Source: Phoma sp. XZ068 | Lineage: Eukaryota; Ascomycota; Dothideomycetes; Pleosporales; Didymellaceae | Reading direction: 5' to 3' | NCBI GenBank assembly: GCA_004835665.1 | Contig: RBKR01000028.1 | Span: 62,001-126,000 of the forward strand | DNA length: 64,000 bases | Part shown: piece by piece, positions 1 to 9,941 of the stretch | How the letters are laid out: every line of letters starts with the position of its first letter | How positions within the stretch are numbered: position 1 is the stretch's first letter | Translations under genes and position numbers: made by a program | Notes under the pieces: generated by a model | The model's database searches: none | What the model was told of the DNA's origin: nothing | The model's input: the letters and a program-made list of their open reading frames with translations, nothing else

Positions 1-1107
1 ACGGGATTGAGCGATGTTCGAATAGAGATGTTGCAATTTCCGATCGGATGCTGGGATTGAGGTATGCGTACCCTTTGTCTCCTTTAACGGTCGTCGCTGT
101 CTTTCTGAAGAAGACGTCGTCGCTATGTGGAAGCAGCTACGATATTTCATCCACAGTCTTTGTGATAGATTCGTCAGCCTTGCATTTGGACATTGGCGCT
201 GAGGATTCGCGGTACATTCTAACACAGTTAGTATTGCTAAGTACACTACTGCGATGATCAGTGACCTCATTAAGTCGCTGGTTCTCTGGCCTCTCACAAA
301 TCGACTCGGCTGGATTGCTGCTCGATTTTCATTTCTCCTCCGTGCAATCTATGGCGAGCTACAAGACGTCGACCTCAGGCTTTGCATGCCTCGTGTGAGT
401 GTAAGAGAAATTGGAATATGGAAGAAGCCTGATTTTATTAGGTTACGTTTATCATGGATGCCACACCACTCGTAGACGACTTTGAAACAGGCGGCTACAG
501 TGTCGATTGCGATAACAAAAAGCGCACTGAATTTAATTCTGTCACAAAAATGACCTTGGATGTGTCTCCGCCAATATCATAGCGCCCCTGAGTTCCACAC
601 CTCTCTATCAAGCAGAGTTCCCTTGCGCTTGGTGATCGTGGTGTACCTGTCTGACAGCGGCGAGAGTTTTGCGGAAGGTCATCCACTCTGCACGAGTGTA
701 CGATCGGGAACCCTCAGTCGGGCAACGTTCTTCCATGTCAAGGTTCAACTATTGGTGCTTTCGATACGGTAGCGGTGCGTTATGAGCTGTGTTGTTGCTG
801 CTGGTGGAGCTGATAGTGTACGTACAGTCAAGTCAGGTTTGGAGGGGACCGATTCATGTCTTTTTCTGCATTCGAGCCAATTGAACGGGCCAGAAGCGTG
901 GCTTTGACTACCACGCTTTCACGAACTCACCCAAAGATCTTGCCAAGCCGCCAGTAGTGTCAAGAAGATCAACTCATCATGAATCTAGTCTGCTATTTGC
1001 TAAGCCGGCTTGAAGCTTGCGCGCGCATATGTACTCAGGGAGTGGACATTCCGACTAGGCGCTTTCTATTCCTCCATTACAGTGAGGCCAGACTTAATGT
1101 TCCAGAT
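1..1107. other. non-coding or unresolved stretch left of the trehalose gene
   Basis: Only short ORFs (under 75 codons) in several frames are present, none with recognisable domains. No repeat, transposon terminus or RNA gene was recognised. The right part is the 3' flank of the minus-strand trehalose phosphorylase gene. Confidence 0.5.
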
Positions 1108-3224
1108 TCAAGACTCATCGTTCTGATGCGGGAACCCTGAGGCCTTCCGCGCCATATCATTGATCCACATGTGACTTGGCTCGATCCCCTCCTTCTGCGA
1201 CAATGCGTCCGCAAGATACAACCATGCAAGCGCATTTCCCACGGTGCTGAGATCATCACTGACATGCGTGGCTGCGTGGCGAGCCATGTCGTCATATGCT
1301 TTGTGATTCGTAAACAAGTAATGCAAGTAGCGCGCAACGGCTTTGTGGTCGCCACTCTCTACTAGAAACCCCGATTTGCCGTGATCGATTCGAGTTGACA
1401 TGCCTTCCATACGTGTGGCAATGGTGGGCACACCTTTGTGCAGGGCTTCACTAATCTGGACTCCGAAGTTCGGCTGAGTGGAGAGGTGGAGGACGACTCG
1501 GGCAGCGGATGTGAGTGCGTTACGAGTTTGATCCGCAATACCAGAACGCACAAAGATCATGTCGTCTTGGATATCCATGAACCGAGTCTGTAGGTGGTGG
1601 CAGATCGAGGTCGTATTGTAATTGTCGAGAGAGCTGTAACTAAGGACAAGCAGCTGAGGAATTTCTGAAATATGCATGTCCTTCATGTATTCGCGGCGAA
1701 GCTCAGCATATGAGGCCAACACATCGAGGAGATCTGTTGGAGAGCCCGAATCCGTCATTTGAAGGATGTAGGGACGATATGGAAATTCGAATCGATGCGC
1801 CTGAGTGTTCAAACATTCTGCTCTGAAGTTTTGGATGTAGAACTTCGAATCCCAGTCGGGAAGGCTCTTGTTCAGTCCGTCTAGCCAGTCGGCGGTAGCA
1901 GGCATATAGCCGACTTTCTTGGGAGTGACGCTTTCAGGCACACAGTCGCGGATGGGATGGCTGAGGAAAACATCACAACTCTTGATGTCGTTCCAGATCC
2001 AATTCCAAACCTCAGAAGTAGCTGTACCATCCTGATCGGCGAGATCGGCGCAGATCTGGATCTGGCAGCGAAAAACGACAGGGCGCGTAGGATCTTGTTC
2101 CTTAGCAATCTTGACGAGACCTGACATCTGAATGTCGCCGACAACAACGATATCAGCACCTCCACGCGAGCGAGGAGCGAGAGGACCATCTTCTGACAAC
2201 CAGAATTGCTCTGCGTTTTGCTTGCACCACTCTTCGAGGATGCGCATCGACTCTTGGTCCAGACGGGCATCCGCTCTTGCTTCACCACGCAGAATCTCTC
2301 TGTTATCACTTGTGACACGGAAGACCTCAGGTTTCGGCTTTGGAACGTACCTATAGCTGCTCAGTATCAAGGTCTTGATTGTATGTACGGTCCGATACTC
2401 ACCACTTTGCGTCCACGTGGATCAAACGCAGAAACCGGATCAGAGCGTGTTTCATTGCAGCGTCGTCTCCGCCGAGAGGGGTGCTGTTGAAGAAGGCAAT
2501 CTTGATTTGCCTTCTCTTGAGCGAATCGGCATATCCCATCACAAAATTCCAAGTATCTTTGCTGACAGTAGGTGGGTAGTCTGCGGCACAGGTGATGTGT
2601 GCGGACCCCCCACAATCAACTCCAACCTCATTCCGATAGCCCACAACGAGATGTGGTTGTTGATTCGGTCCAAAGTACCTCATAAATGTTAGCTGGCCAG
2701 CGCTTGGAACGAATACGGAGGACACACGTGGTAGCTTTCCTGGCCATAGAATCAGCTTCCTCGTCTACTGTCATGTCGTTGTGATCCCCGGTATTGGAGT
2801 CGTCGAGAGTCGACGAGAAGACCAATGGAACAACATCCAACTCTAGCCATAAGCGCGACATGATTTGAGGACTCATCTCGCTGGCCTGCTTCGTAAGACC
2901 GACGCCGACAAATTTGTACATGTTTTCCTTCTGGTAGCTGCAGAGGTTTTCCATGATGAAATTGGTAAGGATTGTTTGCTGCTGTTGCAGAGATGCTGAA
3001 GTGAGTATTCCTGGATCGGGATGAGAAGATGTGACTGAAATGCCGCTGTCTACAGAATGCCTCTGCAATGAGAACACAGCAAAATCAGTGGAGCAGGTAC
3101 CATCATGTGCAGCAAAGCCAACTTCGAGCGATCCCTTAGGGCCTTCTGTAACGGCGATGCCCATGTAACGGGCCTGTTGGTCTGTTAGCTTTAACGAGCT
3201 GCGAAATTGATGGCAGCACTGCAT
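1108..3224 (-). CDS. ccg-9: trehalose phosphorylase / clock-controlled ccg-9 type glycosyltransferase
   Basis: The enzyme family acts in the cytosol on trehalose and glucose-1-phosphate (retaining trehalose phosphorylase, called trehalose synthase in Neurospora ccg-9). I read three exons on the minus strand: 3224-2728, 2678-2403 and 2350-1108. They sum to 2016 nt, a 671-residue protein, close to the roughly 700 usual for the family. Intron 1 (2727-2679, 49 nt) runs GTGTGT to a GCTAAC branch site and TATGAG end; splicing gives ARKATTYFGPNQQPHLVVGY. Intron 2 (2402-2351, 52 nt) runs GTGAGT to CTATAG and gives DAKWYVPKPKPEVF. The C-terminal half is a GT-B fold with SEALHKGVPTIAT and a GFLVESGD-like segment. 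The ATG at 3224 was chosen because it is the first ATG after an in-frame stop; an upstream exon behind a possible intron (donor GTATGC near 3370) cannot be excluded. No lesion was seen. Confidence 0.9.
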
Positions 3225-3717
3225 ACTTGTAGGCAACTGCCTGGATGTTTGAGATTCTGTCTTCTCCGCTTGGCAGAGATATGAGCTTGAAAGGCGTTCT
3301 TCGTCCTGGGGTGCGTCTGAACAGGAAGACACCACTTGGTGAATTTATGTGGTACTGTCAACAGCATACCTGATACCGAGCACCTCGGTGCTACCGCAGT
3401 GTCAGAAGATGTAAAGTCGGTTTAGCGTGATGTAGATAAGAAGATTGAGTGCGGAAAGGAGGTGCACATCTAGATTCCTTGCAACTTTCGGAAGTGTGCG
3501 GGCCCTTATAGTGGGCAAGAGTGCTCAGTTCGAGATCGCATGATTTCAGAGATTACGGGGCCGTACCTGATGTCACACCACTAATGCCAAACAATGTACT
3601 TGGTGGTACCACCGACTATCACTACAAGACCATGATTGCTCAATGATAAGCAGTGCTGAAAACTTTAGTCGTGCGGGGTAGAGGCCAGAGGCGCGTAGCT
3701 GCTGGTGTGAGCGATTT
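3225..3717. other. 5' flank of the trehalose gene
   Basis: No gene was recognised. A possible small upstream intron (GTATGC near 3370 to TTCAG near 3319 on the minus strand) could belong to the trehalose gene. It is otherwise unassigned and probably holds that gene's promoter and 5' UTR. Confidence 0.4.
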
Positions 3718-4045
3718 TCAGAGGAGCCGCTGGATCTGGTCCGTCATGCGATCGTACAGCTGGTGCAAGCCCGCTGGCGCTTCTTCTACTGCCGCTAGTG
3801 GGTCCCAGCTTTCCGGCTTCTCAAGCTCTTGCATCATCAGAGAAACCCATAGAAAGGAGCCGTTCGCCTTGCGGCGCAGGTCATCTCGCACCTGCTCTCG
3901 CAGACCATCCCCTTCGAGCGACTCGAGGCAAGACAGCTTGTGGTCGATGTATGCATTCACAGCTCGAGCTACCTGCCCCGCGTTCTGCTTCAGCTCCAGG
4001 CACAACTTCGCTTCATCACCGACCAACTTGAGCTTCTGCTCTATG
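3718..4045 (-). pseudogene. NACHT/STAND (NLR-like, HET-E type) NTPase fragment
   Basis: About 108 residues read HIEQKLKLVGDEAKLCLEL, then AVNAYIDHKLS, RRKANGSFLWVSLMMQEL and LHQLYDRMTDQIQRLL. This is the diagnostic segment just after the P-loop half of fungal NACHT proteins (vegetative incompatibility and ankyrin/WD NLR families). The Walker A and B motifs, N-terminal effector and C-terminal repeats are all missing. The frame ends at a TGA at 3718-3720. The upstream side stops exactly where a Tc1/mariner-like fragment begins at about 4046. A broken gene remnant is the best reading. Confidence 0.75.
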
Positions 4046-4712
4046 TGACCCTTCTCTATGAAAATGACCTGGGACGTGGCCGGAGTTCGTTGTTGACGCC
4101 CAAGCAGAAGACCCGCATCATCTCAATTGTCACATCCTCGCGCAACAACCGCGAAAAAGAGAGCTGACAGGCTATCGCGCATGGAGACTTTCAAGGGATA
4201 ACAAACTTCAACACCACGCACGCCTTGCTCTATCACAGCTCGGCGAAAGTGACGTCAACAAGCGCTATAGCACTAGGAAATGTCAGTACGTACCCAGCAA
4301 AATGGACTATAAGCGTGGAGACGAGCTCGTGGTGGATACAGAGCATGCTTGGCCATGGATTCGGCGGCACGCGACTAAGGACTTCACTCCTAGTTGCAAT
4401 GAGAAGGAGTGCGAGGAGCAGTGGGTGAAGGAGTGGGATGCTATGCCCATAGAGGTTATCAATCAATGGGTGGATGCTATTCCAGAGCAGGTGCGGAGGA
4501 TACTCAGGCATCACGGCAAGAACGACTTTCACGGATAGTTACAACACCAGGAAATAAGCCTGTATACATATTGTCTTATTTCCAAAAGCTTCACCAAGCC
4601 AGAATCACTTATTTGTGCTGTCCATTTGCTGTTTTGGTGTGGGGATTTGCATAGGGGATGGGAACGGGCGGCACTTTGTTGGGGTTGCGCACGGTCCCTC
4701 AGGCGTTCGCAG
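4046..4712 (+). mobile_element. degraded, internally deleted Tc1/mariner-like fragment
   Basis: This is similar to the element at 17761-19440 but in pieces. 4046-4195 matches the transposase segment LYENDLGRGRSSLLT...NREKES. 4197-4340 matches the region after the first ORF (GATAACAAACT onwards). 4345-4540 matches the C-terminal part (HAWPWIRRHATKDFTPSC...HHGKNDFHG). Two internal deletions and loss of the 5' end remove the catalytic centre. The 3' flank is recognisable up to about 4712 (GTTGCGCACGG), but the inverted terminal repeat is lost. It could not move by itself. Confidence 0.8.
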
Positions 4713-5125
4713 GGTGGGGGATGGCTGTTGACTTTGCGAGTCTGTGTTCCCCTCTTACGGCAACAGAAAGATGTCAGGATGACACCGCTGTTCCGTCTAG
4801 CGGGGCAACCATGCAAAGATGATCGGTGGCATTCGCTAGATAGCACTTGCGGGCACCGGGCAGGCTTTGTGTCCAGTAACTACATGCGCTGTGAACCGCC
4901 GGAAACTAATCTAGGCTGGGGACTTTGCCACTAGAGCGGCTTTTTGTACTCACAGTAGGTTCGCTAATTCGTGCTCTCGGAAGCTTGTTCCGAGACGCGG
5001 GGCATTATGAGGTATGCGCGGGGAATGTGCGAAGTGGTAGGAAGCTGTTTGCATCAACACTATTCGGCGTACTCGCCAATAATTAAAGCTGTAGCTCTGC
5101 CCGTTTGCCCACGCAACAAGTCAGA
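4713..5125. other. intergenic, nothing recognised
   Basis: Sequence between the Tc1 fragment and the first bHLH gene. No ORF with a recognisable product. It should contain the promoter of the bHLH copy. Confidence 0.4.
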
Positions 5126-5951
5126 ATGTACGCGTCCGACAGTGCCTATGCCATCCACCCTCCAAGTTCCCACCCCACGGAGACTGCTTCCGACACTTTA
5201 TTTGATAGCCCGTATCTCATGAACGCCTGCACGACGCAGCACCATGAGGCTCCCTCAAACTTCTTCGACACCTTTTTTTTATGCACGCTACGACCTGCCT
5301 TTGGACTTCTGGCCTAGGACTTCAGGAACGTCAGCAACTGCCATTGCCGCTGTGGCGGCCAACGTGGAAGTGAGCTCGTTGCAGATCCCACCCCCTGTTA
5401 GCGTGTCTCTACGACACGCTTCGTCGACGTCGATGCCCAGCAGCGATAGGACTTCGAACAGTCTGACCTGCACTACGGGGCTTAAGTCGCCTTCGCTCGT
5501 ATCGACTGATGCTGAGCCCACTCCTAAGCGCCGGACGAAACAACGCAGCCGACTCAAACTCGATCCAATCGCACACAGCGTCTCAAGCGCATCAGGAGGA
5601 GACCAACGCACAGCTCGTATCCCACATAACAATGTGGAGCGCAAGTACCGTGAGGGCTTGAATGCCGAGCTCGAGAGGCTGCGAAGAGCCGTGCCGACGC
5701 TGCTGCAAAGCCATAATGGAGATAGCATTGGCCAACCAAAGCCCAGCAAAGCTATGGTGATTGCCGCCGCTATCAATCACATCGGGATGGTTACGCAAGA
5801 GCGCGATATGCTGCGGAACGAGAACGACAAGATTAGCAAGTATCGAAAGGAGGTTAGCAAACATCAAGACGAGAGTGTAAAGATCCGAGAGGAAAAGAAC
5901 GGCTCGAAGGGCAGGCGGGGATCGAGGAAAAGACGAGTAGATGCTGTTTAG
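5126..5951 (+). pseudogene. bHLH transcription factor paralogue 1, frameshifted
   Basis: The open frame from MYASDSAYAIHPPSS reaches EAPSNFFDTFF. It then needs a one-base shift inside a T8 run (5273-5280) to continue as YARYDLPLDFWP...LQIPPP. The rest is open to 5951. The bHLH domain is RIPHNNVERKYREGLNAEL...LRRAVPTLLQ...QPKPSKAMVIAAAINHI, followed by a leucine/charged helix. Tyr in ERKYR is the SREBP-type signature. The tail is basic (KGRRGSRKRR). It is very close to the copy at 16492-17376 and opposite in orientation. The shift may be a real lesion or a homopolymer sequencing error; in the second case this is a functional gene of about 274 residues. Confidence 0.8.
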
Positions 5952-6435
5952 CGAGGTCCAGTTCAGTTGCAGTCAGGGTTAATAGGTTAGTACAAGCTAT
6001 AATCCTCATAGACGATATTTTTTGCCTTAATAGTGAAGGCCTTGCCGTGGGGGCGCGCGGTAAAAAACGTTGTTAAGTACCTGCAGTTCCAGATCACCGT
6101 CATCGTCACTGCCATCGTGCTCTTTTTAGTCTCCGCCGTGCAAGAGATAATGCCAGCAAACTTTCCTCGGATATATGGGTTAAATTGATTGATTGATTGA
6201 GTCCTACACGGTTTCAGCCGCGTTCTGCGCAGCTATGCCCGGATGCAAAGGGTTGGCGGACAGCCGACGCGATGCGGACATGAATCTGCACCGCCCCACT
6301 TCACTCTCGAAAGAGCCATCTGTCCCCTTGCCTTTGCGTGGTATCCTGGAAGGACAAATCCCAAAAGTGAACGCTGTATTCGAAGACTCGGTCTTCCCCG
6401 TCTGCAGCGCCATGGTATACTTGTCCTACATCGAG

Positions 6436-6495
6436 GCGCTCCATGTCTGGTCGCTCCATGTCTGGTCGCTCCATGTCTGGTCGCTCCATGTCTGG
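6436..6495. repeat. 15-bp minisatellite, four units
   Basis: Unit GCTCCATGTCTGGTC is repeated four times head to tail with only the first base of the array differing. The period is a multiple of three, so every frame stays open across it, giving HVWSL-type repeats in one frame. I see no surrounding gene that would make it coding. Confidence 0.9.
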
Positions 6496-7939
6496 TTGTA
6501 AAAGGAGTCTGTTGCAGGCAGAGTCTTCAAGATGTGATCGTCCGTTGTGCTTTTGTCGAAAGTTCGTCCCAGGTGAGCTGACGTATGCTTTACAGATTGG
6601 GAGTCACGCGTTATGGCCGCTTTGGATGCTAAGCACAATGAAGCGTGCCTGGGTTTTGAAGACACGAAAGCGTAGCTGCGCGTGGCATTAAACCCTGAGC
6701 GGCGTAATCCAGTGGTATGAGAGAAGCAAAAGTGGATTCACGTTACGATCTGCTCCCATCTCCTTGATTACGTTAGACAAACGGTGCCAAAAGCATGTGG
6801 ATAGAGTCTGTTGTTGTTCGAGAACACGGAGAAAGGAAATGACCATGTCACGTCCTGCGTGGATGATGGGTCGAGTGTGCTTCTTGGGTGCAGCATTCAA
6901 GCCCGACAACTGCGCGCTATGTCTATGCAGCTGCTGAATGAACACCAACAGGCTAGCGCTGAGAACAAGAGGCTTTGGCCGTCGTGGAACACGAGTCGAA
7001 CGACAAGCGCATATTCGTTTTCTCTTTGCGTCTATCCTTGAGGCGCGGTCAGTCTATGCTATTGTGGTCTGACCTCATACGAGTGTCGGAAAATCGACCC
7101 GATTGGACGGACCAGAAGCGACAAGCTTGCGACGAGCTAGTGCGAGCATCTCGATCACCAAGTATTGCAATAAAGTCTAACGCGTCTCCCACGGCCGGTC
7201 GGCTGTAGACTCGGACATATCAGCACGTAGAGATGTCGTAATGTGCTCACCCTTCAGCGGATGACTTCGACGCTTGCGTCGCCAGGCATAGCGTCGAGTA
7301 CGCGACGCGAGATGTATTGAGCTGGTCGAATACCGTGCGGCAGTATCTAGACTAACAGCCAAGCAGTTTCTAAACGTACGTCGGCCACTGCTCAACAACG
7401 AGACCATCACTATGCACATGACGCGACAGTTTCGGGTTGATCGGTCGACTGGCTCACTTCGATTGCATTCACGAGCACTAGTCTCTACACTCAGGGTCCC
7501 GATGGCTACTTGTATCATGGCGTTCTGCATGCAACAGGCATCGGACAATCGAGGTTGAGCGTCACTGAAGCTGAACTGGACTCCGTCACGTGATTGAATA
7601 GTGTAAGGGCAGGGAGGATCGACTGTGAAGCTGTTGTTGTTGTTGTTGTTACTGAGGTCAATTGCATGGAGTACTATAACAGTCCCTTCATACTCAGTCT
7701 CACTGTACTGAGCTCACTGATCTCCTGGTCTGGTACCGCTCGTCGTGGCGGCTACTCTGCAATGATTGCCAGACTGCAGTCAGTCTGACGCGGTTCTGCG
7801 TGGTCGGATAGGACAAGAGAGCGCATAAGAGAGCGCGTAAGATGAGTTTCCATAGTACCCAAAGTGCCTGAATCACTGTGTTTCTGCTCCGTTTCGATCA
7901 GTTGTGAATGCCGTAATGCTAACGACTTCCTTCCTTTTC

Positions 7940-8227
7940 CTATCTCTCTCTCGGCCTCTTTTTGCTCCCTCCAGGCTCGATGTCTTTCGGAGAGCGATCG
8001 GAGATAAAGCGTGTCGCGATAGATGTAGCCGTTTCGATATCGCCGTATAGGCAACGCTCTCTACGGATTTGTTGCTCGACGTGCATGAGTCGAGCTTGTG
8101 CCCACGCACGTATTGTCCTGTCCGAGGAGGCAAGCTCAGAATTAAGCAGCTCAGTGAGCAAAGCTCGCAGTTGATTTGACTCGCTCGGTGTATATGACTT
8201 GTCGGCGGTGCTATCGGACTGAGACAT
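7940..8227 (-). CDS. small hypothetical ORF (95 residues)
   Basis: It starts with ATG and is predicted helical and charged (ALLTELLNSELASSDRT, AQARLMHVEQQIRRER). It has no signal peptide, membrane segment or domain I recognise. The N-terminus is Ser/Thr rich and the C-terminus basic (KKRPRER). No transposon is adjacent. It may be a chance ORF. Confidence 0.2.
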   Translation of the reverse strand: MSQSDSTADKSYTPSESNQLRALLTELLNSELASSDRTIRAWAQARLMHVEQQIRRERCLYGDIETATSIATRFISDRSPKDIEPGGSKKRPRER

Positions 8228-9573
8228 ATCAGTATCTGCGCGGCTGGTGTTGTGATTCTTGCTGGAGCAGACGTGCTGTCGGTGCCTTCCTTATACGATG
8301 GCTGAACGACTCTAGAGGAAAGACCTGTTCATTGATGGTTCAGAAAGGCTGTCGATAGAGCGATTAGCTTAGGCCATCATTTCAGTCAAGCGCCTCCTCA
8401 AAGAACAAGGGAAGACGGGCTTACCTCCAGGATATCTAAGGCGCCTCATGATACGAGAACGCTCATTGTCGAAGCGATCGAGCTATGACTTGAGTGGTGG
8501 CCGCATCTAACGTAGGAAGGAAAGCGTCAAAGCCGTACGTCCTTATCGCAACGGATCCTCATCTTTGCATATCCACGGGCATGCCATCACCCCACCAGCT
8601 CTGGAACAGATGTTTTGCGACGCTGATATGCTCGCTTAATCGATGTTGTGACGTGTGCAGCACTGTTTCGATGGGATCATTTTACTCTTGGACCAATCTG
8701 TGCTATTTGATATACCTGTTGGCTCTGAATGCAATGCTTCTAAGCTTTCCCGCTGCACGACTTGCAGTTGTGATTCTTCCTTACCTGTAGCCCAAAAAGA
8801 TCTTCCTCTTGTTACGAATGGCCGCGATGTTGGTCGGCCAATGGCCAATGCATTTGACGAGCTGGGTCTGTCGGCAGTGTCAGTGGCACTGAGGAAGGAG
8901 CAGAGACCATGATCATGGCATCATCAGCCATCAACGGACACAGATTAGGCGCTGAAAAAGTCATCAGTCTGTGGGACAACTCTTGACGACAGTTTTCGTC
9001 GAACGGTATCGCCGCAATTGGCGAGGCCGCCCACATCAGAGACGCACGGACCTAGTGAATCGCGCCTAGCGTATCATTATAACCTCTTAGTGGTTCGCAA
9101 TGTCCGTTGCTGTAACGAAGTAGCTCGACCTGCATGAATTCATTCAAGGCAGTTGGTCTGAACCAAGCCTTGAGCTACTGACAGCTGCTTTGGGTGGCTA
9201 GTTCACACAAGTTCGAGGGGACTGCCCTTGTGTCATTGCTTGTTGACTTCGGCGACAACAAGCCACAAAGATCTCATCGCATGACAAGGCTATGTAAATC
9301 GCCTGCGTGACTGCAGCACCAATGACTGACATGGATGGCATGACTTCGTTACGTAGAGATATATGGCTGTCGCACAGAAGACCATCCCACCACCTGTACT
9401 GATATGATGTGAGACCTACGCTGCTAAATGTGAACAGAACCCAATCACGCCACGCCATGCCATGCTCAGCGCACAGAATAATCACAATCAGAGTCTCCAT
9501 CTAAAGACCGAAAAGCAGACCAGTCCGCAACCACTGCGCCGACTTCTTGATAGAATCTATCGTCCACAACGTC

Positions 9574-9941
9574 ATGGCTTACGATAATCTCTACGTCGTT
9601 GTTGTCGAACGCACCTTCTTCGGCCCAAGAGATCCATCTGGAAAATTGTCCAATGCTACCGTGCCCGCAACCTGCACCAACTTGAGGGCGGCAAAGAAAG
9701 AAGCCAAGATGGCTTTGGCCAGAGAGGGTTACGAGACCGAGTCCTTTCCGATCTACGACGTCAACAACGGTTGCGACGAATGGAAGCATGGTGATGATGT
9801 AATCGTGTACGCCGAAAGACAAGGGGGGAAATGTTCAAAGTCGCGATCGACACGATACCGAACACGCATGGACTGCGAGCTGGGCGCTCTGGCCGCGTCG
9901 AGCAACTGCCTTATCACATTCTGCAGACCGTCATAGAGTAG
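9574..9941 (+). pseudogene. small hypothetical protein gene with a frameshift at a G6 run
   Basis: The frame begins MAYDNLYVVVVERTFFGP, which looks like the opening strand of small fungal proteins of the 'VYVVxREVFxG ... A ... AK ... A' type with no assigned function. It continues with LRAAKKEAKMALAREGYET and VIVYAERQGG. After GGGGGG (9823-9828) the natural continuation, MFKVAIDTIPNTHGLRAG... ending VIE with stop TAG at 9939-9941, lies one base out of frame. Without the shift the ORF ends at 9936 with a basic, low-quality tail. It is either a recent lesion or a homopolymer error. If corrected, about 122 residues, soluble. Confidence 0.45.

Larger units (their letters stand above)
5952..9573. 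other. gene-poor stretch between bHLH copy 1 and the 9.6-kb gene
   Basis: No gene with recognisable domains. It contains (ATTG)n near 6184-6201, a four-unit 15-bp minisatellite at 6436-6495, and a short GTT run near 7632. Several ORFs of 60-120 codons exist on both strands with no family resemblance; most overlap each other and look like chance. One 95-residue ORF is listed separately. Confidence 0.45.

Noticed and set aside
5273..5283. Programmed frameshifting at the T8 run in bHLH 1
   Set aside because: No supporting slippery-site/structure arrangement and no reason for frameshifting in this family; a lesion or homopolymer error is simpler.
6436..6495. CRISPR-like or coding repeat array
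   Set aside because: Four head-to-tail 15-bp units without spacers in a eukaryotic genome; an ordinary minisatellite.
7177..7548. 123-codon minus-strand ORF
   Set aside because: Arg/Ser/Cys rich, no domain, no conserved-looking blocks; likely chance.
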